DNA of 32,224 bases from a virus, in the IMG/VR virus record IMGVR_UViG_3300047548_001345, positions 1 to 32,224 of that record; one strand, 5' to 3'. Both the position numbers and the translations under genes were made by a program. Shown here piece after piece: positions 1-7,875 of the stretch (within the stretch, counting starts at the first letter, position 1; the number at the start of each line of letters is the position of its first letter). The notes below the pieces were generated by a model. That model was not told the DNA's origin. It was given only the letters and a program-made list of their open reading frames with translations, and ran no database searches.

Positions 1-8
1 GAGTTTAC

Positions 9-3000
9 ATGGCAGACAACAGCATCTTTGGTGAAATAAAAAAGCGGCTCAACCTGGTGGATATCGTGAAGGAAGACCATCGGCTGCGCGGTCATGGCAC
101 ACAGTTTCGTGGTGATAGCGAGGATACATCCAGCCTGGTGGTGATCCGCAGCGGTAAAAGCGGCGAATGGTACTACTACTGGAATCACTACAACCGAGGC
201 GGCGATGTTTTCAATTACCTGCAGAATGAACGCGGGATGGATCCAAAATCCGCGCTGGAATATGCGGCTCAAAAGGCGAACGTGACGCTGCCTGAGTGGA
301 CCAATAAAGAGACGAAGTCCTGGTTGAAGGTGCGGGCAACCGAGGATCTCTTTTCAGTGGTGACGCGGGTGTTCGAGCGTTGGATGCAAAACCACCCAGC
401 CGCGATGGATTATTGCCGTGGTCGTGGCTGGACTGATGAAACGATCAAAGCTGCACGCCTGGGTTTCAGCGGTTTTGCTACTGCTGCTGAGTTCAATGAA
501 ATGCGCGAGACCATCGCCATGAACAATATCGACCCCGAGAGTCCTGCTGCTGTGGCTATCCTCGGGTTTCGTGGCGATGTGGCGAAGCTGCGCGAGAAAT
601 GGGAGCGCGAATTTGAGTTGACGGATGCCATCAGCAATGACGATGTGCTGAATGGGTACATCCCTGGCTTCATGAGCAAGCCGAGGTTGATCTATCCGCA
701 TTTGTATTTTCAAAAAGTGACCTATATCAGCACGCGTAACTTGATGAAGACTGATGATGGGAAGTTGGTCAACGATCCTGGCAAGAATAAATCATTCAAC
801 CCGCGTGTGTCGTTTGTTGGAGAGCGCCAGCCCTATTTTTCATGGAACTATCGGGCGGATTCGCGCGAGATCGCCATCGTTGAAGGTCCTGCCGATGTGA
901 TCACACTCACCCAATGGGGCGTGAATACATTTGGAATGATCGGCACTTCATTGGATGAGTATTGGGCGCATGAGCTTCGCGATCGCCATGCGAGCATTTA
1001 CCACGCCACAGACTCAGATGGTGCTGGGCGCAAGGCTGCGGTCGGTGCGAATGGGGAATATCCGGTTGCGGACCAATTGGGGGCGTTGTGCCAGGTTGTG
1101 ACCTGGGCGGCGAAGGATGCGAATGATGTGCGCAAATGGCTTTTGAAGCGCGGCATTCCAGAAGATAAGCAGATCGAAATCATCCGCAAGAGATTGAATC
1201 GCTCACCTACTGCTGCTGAATTGGCTGCGCGTGAGGCGGCGAAACGCCAGAAGAGCAACTTCCTCTCTGTGCAGGAAAAGAACGCGGTGATGATGCGAGC
1301 CTACGACATCATCGCGCAGATCAAACGCGATAAGCAACTGAATGCTGAAATGATCGCCATCTTCCTGCGCGCATTTGGCGGCATTCCGATGACCGTGTTC
1401 AACCGTAATTTGAAGATGGCGTTGGGTGACCGGAGCGAAGAGACTACGGATGATAGCAAGCCAAAGGAAATCAAGTTCATCTTTGGCGGGTGGTTTCCCC
1501 TCGAGGAGGGCAGCACCAAGGGTTGGTTGGTTGATTATTTATGGCAGTCAGATCTCAAGAAGGCAATGTTCGCCTATCGGGATCCTGAAGGACGTATCGG
1601 GAAGGCGCCGTATTTGGACATCAAGGGCATTCGGTATTACCCGAAGGTTGACGCCAATGTTGAGGTTGGGACCGTGATGTTTGCCTCAGATCTTGGACCT
1701 GAAAAAACGACGCGCGAACTGCTGGCATGGAATGACCTTTATATGAAGCGGTCGTTCCTACTGGATAACCCGCTGGATTACAAGCTGGCTTCGTATTATG
1801 CACAGTTCACCTGGCTGTATGACTGCTTTGATGAGCTTTCCTACTTCCGTGCGCAGGGTGAGAGTGACTCGGGTAAGAGTGCCATCGCTTTGAGGTTGGG
1901 ATATGTCTGCTATCGCCTGACCAAGAGCTCGGGCGTTGGAACCGCTTCATCCTTCAAGCACATGCAAAACATTTACCGGGGCACGATGTTCTTTGATGAA
2001 GTCAAGGATGACCTGGATGAATTCGACGATCGCGTGGTAATGCTCAACATCGGGGCGATGAAAGAGCAAGCGTGGGCACCAATGACGACCGCATTCAAGG
2101 ATGCAAATGGAAACACTGAATTTGAGGTCGTGAATTATTGCGTGTATGGTCCGAAGATCGTGACAATGTATGGTCGGTTTCCGCAGGATGCCACTGAGAG
2201 CCGCTTTTTGACGATCAAGACCATCAAGCATGAGCTCGAGGAACTGGTCCACAAGAATATTCCGCGCCGCTGGAACGATGAGATGCGCGCCCAAGCGCTT
2301 TACAAACGCAATATGGATATGACGTGGCGCTTGAGAAACTGGCAGCCACGCCTGCAGCCGCCTGATTCACTTGAGGATCTGCGGGTTTCGACGCGCGTGA
2401 ATCAAGTGACGGTACCGATCAAGTACATCATCACGATGGATAAGGATAACGAATCGGCGACCAAAAAGGCACTTGAGGATGTCAGCCAAGTGATCAAGAA
2501 CTTGTATGAAGACCAGAAGGCTGAGAAGGCAACCAAGACTGAAGCGCGCATTATTGAAGCCATCGATGCGGTGTTGAACGATCCGGCTTTCACCATCCTG
2601 AATCTTGTTCAGGTCACTGAGCTCGAGGAATGGGGAACATGCAAATACATTCGTCATTCAGATCTTTCGCGTGTCGTGAATTATTTGATCGACGAAATGA
2701 ATTTGGGAACTGGCAAGGCACCTGCGGATGTGCTCAAACCTGGCGCGGATGAAGAGGACGGGGATGCACCACGTAAGGGCAAGAAAAAATACCAGGCGGC
2801 TGGCGTGACATCCTCCACGATCGGGCGCAAGTGCAAAGAGATGAGGCTTCCCACCCATCGGATGGGGCGTGGGTTTGTGGTGATCATCCACAGTGATGCG
2901 CAGCCTGACTCGGTCCAAGAACGGATCCAACTGCTGAAGGTTCGTTATGGGCTGGAGGATCTGAAATACGACGAGGCGAAGCCTGCACAAACGCCTTTCA

Positions 3001-3089
3001 AGGCGCGCGTAAACCAGCCAGTTGTGGAGCCTATTGCCCCTCCAGAGCCGGATGAGCCCGAATATGGGCAGGAAGAGTTGCTTCGATGA
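9..3089 (+). CDS. Phage DNA primase-helicase (TOPRIM plus P-loop ATPase)
   Basis: This is probably the replication primase-helicase: it would make RNA primers and unwind phage DNA. Residues 1-95 resemble the DnaG CHC2 domain in layout (IKKRLNLVDIV, then a GGDVFNYLQNERG block), but no cysteine occurs before residue 136, so the zinc site is lost. A TOPRIM domain follows at about 287-380, with the catalytic glutamate in VEGPAD (291-296) and the acidic motif DSDGAG (335-340). The C-terminal half has a Walker A motif, GESDSGKS (617-624), and a Walker B motif, TMFFDE (659-664), as in helicase-like P-loop ATPases. The last 100 residues look like a winged helix. The 1026-residue length suits a fused primase-helicase. 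The start lies 9 bases into the window, so its ribosome-binding site cannot be judged. The ATPase subfamily is not assigned. Confidence 0.85.
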   Translation: MADNSIFGEIKKRLNLVDIVKEDHRLRGHGTQFRGDSEDTSSLVVIRSGKSGEWYYYWNHYNRGGDVFNYLQNERGMDPKSALEYAAQKANVTLPEWTNKETKSWLKVRATEDLFSVVTRVFERWMQNHPAAMDYCRGRGWTDETIKAARLGFSGFATAAEFNEMRETIAMNNIDPESPAAVAILGFRGDVAKLREKWEREFELTDAISNDDVLNGYIPGFMSKPRLIYPHLYFQKVTYISTRNLMKTDDGKLVNDPGKNKSFNPRVSFVGERQPYFSWNYRADSREIAIVEGPADVITLTQWGVNTFGMIGTSLDEYWAHELRDRHASIYHATDSDGAGRKAAVGANGEYPVADQLGALCQVVTWAAKDANDVRKWLLKRGIPEDKQIEIIRKRLNRSPTAAELAAREAAKRQKSNFLSVQEKNAVMMRAYDIIAQIKRDKQLNAEMIAIFLRAFGGIPMTVFNRNLKMALGDRSEETTDDSKPKEIKFIFGGWFPLEEGSTKGWLVDYLWQSDLKKAMFAYRDPEGRIGKAPYLDIKGIRYYPKVDANVEVGTVMFASDLGPEKTTRELLAWNDLYMKRSFLLDNPLDYKLASYYAQFTWLYDCFDELSYFRAQGESDSGKSAIALRLGYVCYRLTKSSGVGTASSFKHMQNIYRGTMFFDEVKDDLDEFDDRVVMLNIGAMKEQAWAPMTTAFKDANGNTEFEVVNYCVYGPKIVTMYGRFPQDATESRFLTIKTIKHELEELVHKNIPRRWNDEMRAQALYKRNMDMTWRLRNWQPRLQPPDSLEDLRVSTRVNQVTVPIKYIITMDKDNESATKKALEDVSQVIKNLYEDQKAEKATKTEARIIEAIDAVLNDPAFTILNLVQVTELEEWGTCKYIRHSDLSRVVNYLIDEMNLGTGKAPADVLKPGADEEDGDAPRKGKKKYQAAGVTSSTIGRKCKEMRLPTHRMGRGFVVIIHSDAQPDSVQERIQLLKVRYGLEDLKYDEAKPAQTPFKARVNQPVVEPIAPPEPDEPEYGQEELLR

Positions 3090-3377
3090 ACCAAATGAAC
3101 CTGATGAACCTTTTACAAGCTCTATGTCATGAAAAAAATATTTTTTGCCTGCTGGGGTGCCTTTTGGCTGGAATTTGGTGCATCGAGGTTCATCGACCCA
3201 TGGTTTTGGCTGTTTTTGGCTCATTTTTCTATATTTTCTTCATTTTAGTAGTTACTAGGATGAACCAAATGTATATGGATGAACCTTTAAGCAAATTTAA
3301 GCGTTTTTTCGCCTTTTGGAATTTGACCGATGAACCTTTGACCAGTGGTGATTTTCATCGAGGTTCATTTGGTTCAT
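3086..3377. repeat. Cluster of nine ATGAACC/GGTTCAT heptamers (possible iteron origin or operator)
   Basis: The 305-bp gap between the primase-helicase and the lipoprotein gene holds ATGAACC at 3086, 3095, 3104, 3260, 3279 and 3330, and its reverse complement GGTTCAT at 3187, 3362 and 3371. The first three copies are exactly 9 bp apart, as are the last two inverted copies. The outer groups form an inverted pair: ATGAACCAAATGAACC at 3086-3101 against GGTTCATTTGGTTCAT at 3362-3377. A 13-bp direct repeat, CATCGAGGTTCAT, occurs at 3181-3193 and 3356-3368. The middle of the gap is T-rich. Iterons beside replication genes often bind an initiator, and such sites can also be operators or centromeres. 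Which applies here is inference. An open frame runs through the gap, but the strong ribosome-binding site lies just before 3395. Confidence 0.75.
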
Positions 3378-3394
3378 TAAGAAATGGAGGAACG

Positions 3395-4456
3395 ATGAGT
3401 AAGAAGGTCTTGATCGTTTTTCTGGCGCTGTTGAGCTGGGCAATTGCTGGCTGTGGCAGCCCAATGGCTGTGCAGGCTGCGCCTCTTGGCACCCCTGAGG
3501 CGAAGCGCAGCGCAACGCCTGCTATCACGGCAACGGCGACGCTTTCTCCTACCCCTACTGTTGATTGGCAGGGGACTGCGATCGTGGCACAGGCGACGGC
3601 GGATGAAGCGCGGCGATTGGATACGCAGGCCACCGCCCAAGAGAAGGATCGCATTCAGGAGCAACTCGCCTGGACCGCTGAGGCGAACCAGTGGACCGCT
3701 CAGGCGGATCAGTGGACTGCCACTGCAGCATTGACATCGGTGCCATTGACGGCGACCCAGCAGGCTGTTGTGAATACGCAAGTACCGATTGACCAAGCAT
3801 TGATGTCTGGGCAGTTGACGGCAACGAAGGAGGCTCCGACTCAGATCGTGGCGATGATCGATGCTAAGAATTATGAAACGTATGGAGCGACCGATTATGT
3901 GGTGCGTTTGTTCGTGCTGGGGGCATTAGGTGTGTTCCTGCTGGGCATTGGTTTGTTTGCATTATCTGCACGCAATAAAGAGGATGTGAAGCCTCGAAGC
4001 GCTGTACCTTCTCAGGCTGTGCGCGAGCCGGATCTTATCCAATTGAAGCCTGAAACGATCGTGAATGCAAAAACCGATTATGGAAAGGGCTATGGAATTG
4101 ACCAGGTTTACAAGGTGCCATGCTCGCGTGAGCAATTGAGTGAATTGGCTGAGCGTGTGATCGTGAAGGGTGAGACTTTGGGTGTGAATAACTTCGAAGG
4201 GAGCGGCACACTCTTTACGCGTAGCGTTTTTATGCGAGTGCGGAACTTTTTGCAGGCGAACTTTATGGCAAAGAGTGCTGGTGCCGGATCAGGAAGCATG
4301 ATCTTGACTGATAAGGGCGAGGCGTTCCTGCGTGGGTGGCTGGAACGCAATGAGCTCCCCCATTCATATTCGTTCGACCAAAAAAATTACGAAGTGCCTT
4401 TGGTCATGAGTCATGAACATGATGCTCATGCCGTTGCTCATGGGGGAGGGGCATGA
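3395..4456 (+). CDS. Lipoprotein with membrane segment and putative C-terminal winged helix
   Basis: No family was recognised for this 353-residue protein. Residues 1-20 form a lipoprotein signal peptide ending in the lipobox IAGC (Cys20). Residues 21-160 are rich in Thr, Ala and Pro, with repeated QWTAQA-like units and probable coiled coil. Residues about 168-190 form a hydrophobic membrane segment followed by a basic stretch. Residues 235-318 (VYKVPCSREQLSELAERVI to FLRGWL) look like a winged-helix domain, and the tail is His-rich (SHEHDAHAVAH). The predicted layout is an outer lipid anchor, one membrane crossing and a cytoplasmic DNA-binding tail. This start is chosen because GGAGG lies just upstream and the signal peptide begins here; an in-frame extension to 3086 would cross the heptamer repeats. 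It sits just before parM-parR, so a membrane-linked role in segregation is possible but unproven. Confidence 0.7.
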   Translation: MSKKVLIVFLALLSWAIAGCGSPMAVQAAPLGTPEAKRSATPAITATATLSPTPTVDWQGTAIVAQATADEARRLDTQATAQEKDRIQEQLAWTAEANQWTAQADQWTATAALTSVPLTATQQAVVNTQVPIDQALMSGQLTATKEAPTQIVAMIDAKNYETYGATDYVVRLFVLGALGVFLLGIGLFALSARNKEDVKPRSAVPSQAVREPDLIQLKPETIVNAKTDYGKGYGIDQVYKVPCSREQLSELAERVIVKGETLGVNNFEGSGTLFTRSVFMRVRNFLQANFMAKSAGAGSGSMILTDKGEAFLRGWLERNELPHSYSFDQKNYEVPLVMSHEHDAHAVAHGGGA

Positions 4457-4460
4457 ATTA

Positions 4461-4507
4461 TTAACCGCCAAAAACTATTGATCGATATTTAACCGTCAAA
4501 AACTATT
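4461..4507. repeat. 19-bp direct repeat upstream of parM-like gene
   Basis: TTAACCGCCAAAAACTATT (4461-4479) and TTAACCGTCAAAAACTATT (4489-4507) differ at one position and start 28 bp apart. They fill most of the gap before the actin-like partition gene. In type II partition systems ParR binds direct repeats (parC) upstream of parM and represses the operon. These repeats fit that position, but two copies are few for a centromere. They may be a promoter operator, with further sites in the heptamer cluster upstream. Confidence 0.6.
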
Positions 4508-4530
4508 TCAAATATCACAGGAGATAAATC

Positions 4531-5553
4531 ATGAATAACAAAATCTATTTCGGCGCAGATCTGGGTATGGGTGCTTTCAAGGGATGGGGTCCTAAAGGCG
4601 GTGCTCAGGTATTGAGCCTTGTTTCTTCGAATGGTGCGCAGCGCCTGGAAGAGTCTTTTGGATCTTCGAGCAAGCGGGCACGACCCATCGAAGTGAGCAG
4701 CGAGTATGGCTCGTATTTCGTCGGTGACAATGCGCATGATTATGGCGTGCCGATCCAGAACATGGCGTTTGACCGCCTGGCTGGGACTTCAGAGATCCGC
4801 TCGATCTTTTATGCGGGTCTGCACCAGTATCAAAAGCAGCATGGCGTTTTTGACCGCCCACTTTCGCTGATGGTTGGTTTGCCGTTCCAGATGTTGATGG
4901 GATCGATGTCGAAGGAATACAAGGCAGCTGTGAAGAAGTGGATGGTGGGCACGCATGAGTTCAGCGCAGATGGCACTCACTATAAGGTTGAAGTTGCTGA
5001 TGCGGTGTTGAAACCACAGGCAATGGGGATCTTGTTCGATTACACCTACGATGAGAACGGAATTTTGGACCCGAGCAAGGCGAACCTGTGGGTGGAAGAA
5101 ACTGCAGGGCTTTCGTTCGGTCGGAAGACGATCGAGTTCATGCTGACGCGTGAGAACGATGATGTGGACCGCTTCACTGGTGGTGTGGATATGGGCGTGA
5201 CGCGTTTGCTCGAAGGAATCAATCGGCAGTATGAAATCACCCTGGGGATGGAACGCCCATATACCTTGGGCGAGCTGGATATGAAACTGCGCAATCGCAA
5301 GGTGGATAAAGAAGTGATGAGGCGTGCGATGGAAGATTGGATCCAGCAGATCTCTGGCGCGATCGATGAGCGTTGGGGTCAGTATTACCGGCGTTTTTCG
5401 GCTGTGATCGTGGTGGGTGGCGGCGCTGAGCTTTTGCGCCCGCATATTCATACGCTGTTGCGCGGGAATGTGATCGTGCCGGATAACGCAGTGGAAGCAA
5501 TCTCGCGCGGCATGTACAAGATGGCGCTGAAATACGCCTCGAAGAGGGCGTGA
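4531..5553 (+). CDS. ParM-like actin-family segregation ATPase
   Basis: This is a probable actin-like ATPase that polymerises into filaments and moves phage or plasmid DNA copies apart. The 340-residue length is typical of the ParM/StbA/Alp group. The N-terminal motif GADLGMGAFKG (8-18) matches the phosphate-1 loop of actin-fold proteins. VVGGGAELL (294-302) matches the adenosine loop, and the C-terminal segment PDNAVEAISRGMYKMAL resembles the end of ParM homologues. The phosphate-2 region (GGVDMGVTRLLEG) is divergent. CAGGAG (4518-4523) lies 7 bases before the ATG. The next gene overlaps its stop codon by one base and encodes a small ParR-like protein, which supports a partition operon. Partition operons suggest a stage of extrachromosomal maintenance. 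An actin used for phage DNA positioning during lytic growth is an alternative. Confidence 0.82.
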   Translation: MNNKIYFGADLGMGAFKGWGPKGGAQVLSLVSSNGAQRLEESFGSSSKRARPIEVSSEYGSYFVGDNAHDYGVPIQNMAFDRLAGTSEIRSIFYAGLHQYQKQHGVFDRPLSLMVGLPFQMLMGSMSKEYKAAVKKWMVGTHEFSADGTHYKVEVADAVLKPQAMGILFDYTYDENGILDPSKANLWVEETAGLSFGRKTIEFMLTRENDDVDRFTGGVDMGVTRLLEGINRQYEITLGMERPYTLGELDMKLRNRKVDKEVMRRAMEDWIQQISGAIDERWGQYYRRFSAVIVVGGGAELLRPHIHTLLRGNVIVPDNAVEAISRGMYKMALKYASKRA

Positions 5554-5810
5554 TGGGTAGACCCAAGAATGCCAGGAAAAAGATTCGAGTGCGTTTGGAT
5601 GGGTATCTGGATCCAGACGACGAGATTTTGAAGTGGCTGCAGTCGCTCCCTCCCCGTTCGAAGTTCCCTTCGGTGATCAAACGGTTGAAGATGGGTGCTG
5701 CGCTTTCGAGTGTGACCGCTGAGACACCAGATGATGAGGTCCTGCGGATGGTGCGTGAAGCTGAAGCTGCAGCGGATGCTTTCTTCGACAAGTACGAAGA
5801 TGACGAGTAG
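5553..5810 (+). CDS. ParR-like ribbon-helix-helix partition adaptor
   Basis: This small protein of 85 residues probably binds the centromere and links it to ParM filaments. Residues 10-50 (RKKIRVRLDG, DEILKWLQSLPPRSKFPSVIKRLKMG) have the strand-helix-helix pattern of ParR/StbB ribbon-helix-helix proteins. The rest is acidic, as in adaptor tails that touch the filament. The ATG at 5553 overlaps the parM stop codon (TGATG), so the two are translationally coupled; an in-frame GTG three bases earlier is less likely. The identification rests mainly on fold pattern and on the neighbouring actin gene, because ParR proteins vary greatly in sequence. A different RHH regulator is possible. Confidence 0.65.
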   Translation: MGRPKNARKKIRVRLDGYLDPDDEILKWLQSLPPRSKFPSVIKRLKMGAALSSVTAETPDDEVLRMVREAEAAADAFFDKYEDDE

Positions 5811-5818
5811 GAGTTGTT

Positions 5819-6274
5819 ATGGATGATGTGATCGAGTTGGAGAATGGCATCAACGTAGATGGATTTCGTGTGCTGCGGTTGATGGCGAATGTTGAGATCG
5901 ATGAGGCTACTCTACGGAAATATGGCGTACCGGTTGGGACGCCAGTAGAGACCAAGCGAGAAGCGGGCGCCTTTTATCTGACTGCAACCTGGGCAGTGTG
6001 CGGTGTAGTGGAGATCCGCTGTGAAGGATGGGTCGAAGCCAAGCGATTTGTGATGTGGCATTTTTCGCTGTGTGGATCAGTACGGCAGACAATTTATCAA
6101 GCGGGTAAATGCTACGAAGAATTATTTGGCGAGCAACCAAGATATGCATTTATACACAAACTGCCGAAAGACTCTGGCAATGGAGTAGTGAATGGTTTTG
6201 AAGTTGGAAACTTGATGCTTTTCGAAGCGGAGTGGATGACTATCAATAAGTGCGTGGCGGTTGGGATCGCATAA
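5819..6274 (+). CDS. Hypothetical phage protein
   Basis: The family is not recognised. The 151-residue product has no signal peptide or membrane segment. It is a mixed alpha/beta sequence with several aromatic patches (WHFSL, FEAEWMT) and scattered cysteines without a metal-binding pattern. The start is supported by TAGGAG at 5808-5813, which overlaps the stop codon of the ParR-like gene, so it belongs to the same operon. It may be an accessory early protein. Nothing in the sequence indicates more. Confidence 0.6.
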   Translation: MDDVIELENGINVDGFRVLRLMANVEIDEATLRKYGVPVGTPVETKREAGAFYLTATWAVCGVVEIRCEGWVEAKRFVMWHFSLCGSVRQTIYQAGKCYEELFGEQPRYAFIHKLPKDSGNGVVNGFEVGNLMLFEAEWMTINKCVAVGIA

Positions 6275-6283
6275 GGAGTGATT

Positions 6284-6625
6284 ATGGACGGTAAATTGGA
6301 CGGTGATCGCCTGGGCGAAATGAAACGCTGGAAGTGTAAGAACGGTCATGTGATGGGTGTTTTTGATCGCGCAGAGGCTTATGTAACGATCGATAAGAAG
6401 CCGGTGCGATATCACACTGTGAAGCTGATCATCTTCCGGCAGGCTATCGATATGGAACTGGACCGGCTGGAGGATGTGGATGCGGCTGGAACGATCTATG
6501 GTCGGATGCTGCTGGGTTTCAGCTGGCGATGTTCGGTGCCAGGCTGCGGATGCATTCGGGAATGGAACCCGGATGATGAAGCGCTGGATTGGTTGAAGAA
6601 ACGATTTACAGGGAGCAAAACATGA
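6284..6625 (+). CDS. Hypothetical zinc-ribbon-like small protein
   Basis: The product is 113 residues. An N-terminal WKCKNGHVMG segment (C-x3-H) and a later WRCSVPGCGCIREW segment (C-x4-C-x-C) look like the two knuckles of a zinc ribbon, so a metal-binding, nucleic-acid-associated role is plausible. The ATG at 6284 is preferred over an in-frame GTG at 6278, because AAGGAG (6273-6278) lies 5 bases upstream and includes that GTG. The gene ends in an ATGA overlap with the J-domain gene, so the two are probably coupled. No named family was recognised. Confidence 0.6.
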   Translation: MDGKLDGDRLGEMKRWKCKNGHVMGVFDRAEAYVTIDKKPVRYHTVKLIIFRQAIDMELDRLEDVDAAGTIYGRMLLGFSWRCSVPGCGCIREWNPDDEALDWLKKRFTGSKT

Positions 6626-7248
6626 ACGATGAAATCACTACTTTTCCACTTTCGTATCCGGTGAATCAACCGAGGACGAAGGCATCTGAGCGAAAGGATG
6701 CGCGCTTTACTACCCGCTCACGTGGCTATGGTTATGGATCTTCACGCAGACATTCTGTGCATGAGAGTGCCAGCGAGCTTGAGGCGGAGATCAAGCGTAT
6801 GGGCGGGAAGGACATGATCATCTCCTCGAACCTGCGGGTGAAGGCGAATGGTCTGCCTTATTCGGGTCAACGCCAGCCGGATGACCCTGGTGTGGCTGTG
6901 TATTTCAAATGGCAGAAACGGGATCTGGTCTTTGCGTGCGACAAGTGGACAACGGTTGAGGATAACTTGTGGGCAATCGTTAAGCATATTGAAGCGCTGC
7001 GTGGGCAGGAACGCTGGGGTGTGGGGTCCCTTGACCAGGCATTTGCTGGTTACATGGCGTTGCCTGATCCTGAACAGCGCCAGTGGTGGGAGGTGCTGCA
7101 TGTGGCACCTACGGCGAGCAACGATGAAATCCGCCATGCGTATTTGCGCCTGGCGAAACAGCATCACCCAGATGCGGGCGGGGACCCTGTGATGTTTGAC
7201 CAAGTGCAGAAGGCTTTTGACTTGGCTACTGGAAAGAGAGGTGCGTGA
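6622..7248 (+). CDS. Phage J-domain (DnaJ-like) protein
   Basis: This is a probable DnaJ-type co-chaperone that would stimulate host DnaK, perhaps to remodel a replication complex or help folding of virion proteins. Residues 155-205 form a J domain (WWEVLHVAPTASNDEIRHAY) with the key HPD motif at 182-184, here HHPDAGGD. The N-terminal part (85-150) has the pattern GVAVYFKWQKRDLVFACDKW...DNLWAIVKHIEALR...WGVGSLDQAF. I recall this pattern from other phage and mobile-element J-domain proteins, where its role is unknown. Residues 1-50 are polar and probably disordered. The start at 6622 follows AGGGAGC and overlaps the upstream stop. The 208-residue protein lacks the Gly/Phe and zinc regions of full DnaJ. 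Confidence 0.78.
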   Translation: MNDEITTFPLSYPVNQPRTKASERKDARFTTRSRGYGYGSSRRHSVHESASELEAEIKRMGGKDMIISSNLRVKANGLPYSGQRQPDDPGVAVYFKWQKRDLVFACDKWTTVEDNLWAIVKHIEALRGQERWGVGSLDQAFAGYMALPDPEQRQWWEVLHVAPTASNDEIRHAYLRLAKQHHPDAGGDPVMFDQVQKAFDLATGKRGA

Positions 7249-7475
7249 TGGCAAATGGAATGTCTCCGATGAAGCGTGCGCGGTTCTTGGTAAATGGATC
7301 TGTTGGAGACCTTGTCTCTGGCTTGCCTCATTACAATGTTGAAGATATTGATGTGATCAAGCTTGGCATTCGAATATGTAAGAGGCGCAATGAAAAAACC
7401 AAGATTGGTCATCTTCAGCGCAAGTTGAAAAAGCTGGGTGAAGAATTGAAGGCGGTGCGTGATGCCAGCTTATAA
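7248..7475 (+). CDS. Hypothetical small basic protein
   Basis: The product has 75 residues and is not recognised. The C-terminal half (ICKRRNEKTKIGHLQRKLKKLGEELKAV) is a basic, probably helical segment that could be coiled coil. The ATG at 7248 overlaps the stop of the J-domain gene (TGATG), with AGAGAGG upstream. The gene overlaps the next one by 14 bp. It shares a start-junction motif (GGTGCGTGATG) with its downstream neighbour. Confidence 0.5.
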   Translation: MANGMSPMKRARFLVNGSVGDLVSGLPHYNVEDIDVIKLGIRICKRRNEKTKIGHLQRKLKKLGEELKAVRDASL

Positions 7476-7875
7476 CTTTCAAAAGCAGTTTGTGCCGTTA
7501 ATTATTGGCGGTCAGAAACCGCATACGATCCGCAAGCGGCGCAAGCATCCCACCAAGGTTGGGGATCACCTTGTGTTTTATACAGGCATGAGAACAAGGT
7601 ATTGTCGTTGGTTTGCTGAAGCGCGTTGCATTGGCGTTGAACCAATCGTTCTCAAGCCATTTGAAAAAACCATTATTTGCTTTACGGATTTTGACATTGA
7701 AAACCTTGCGGTAAATGACGGATTTACTTCATGGGATGAGTTTTTTGAGTTCTTTTGTGAAACTTATCGCGCTGAAGTTTTGGAAGATTTCGAGATCATA
7801 AGATGGGATCCTAAAGCTTTGAATTGTGATCCGAAAGTGGCACTGAAAGAATTAGAGGTGCGCAATGCCAGCTAA
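7462..7875 (+). CDS. ASCH-domain-like protein
   Basis: The 137-residue product begins YNFQKQFVPLIIGGQKPHTIRKRRK, then VGDHLVFYTGMRTRYCRWFAEARC. This is the layout of ASCH-type beta-barrel domains: a G-x-K-x-x-T-x-R motif (GGQKPHTIR), then a GD-h-h-h-Y strand. ASCH proteins are thought to bind RNA or modified nucleotides, and several are found in phages. The start at 7462 sits inside the end of the preceding gene, and the end overlaps the DUF5131 gene by 11 bp, so the three are translated from one message. The specific substrate cannot be inferred. Confidence 0.62.
   Translation: MPAYNFQKQFVPLIIGGQKPHTIRKRRKHPTKVGDHLVFYTGMRTRYCRWFAEARCIGVEPIVLKPFEKTIICFTDFDIENLAVNDGFTSWDEFFEFFCETYRAEVLEDFEIIRWDPKALNCDPKVALKELEVRNAS

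Noticed and set aside
3086-3377. CRISPR array
   Set aside because: The repeated units are only 7-13 bp, with irregular spacing and mixed orientation, and no cas genes are present.
3086-3394. In-frame N-terminal extension of the lipoprotein
   Set aside because: It would put a long tail before a clear signal peptide and would be encoded by the heptamer repeats. GGAGG before 3395 gives a better start.
4789-5451. A 220-codon minus-strand open frame
   Set aside because: It is the mirror of the ParM-like gene, with His-rich, low-order composition and no start signal.
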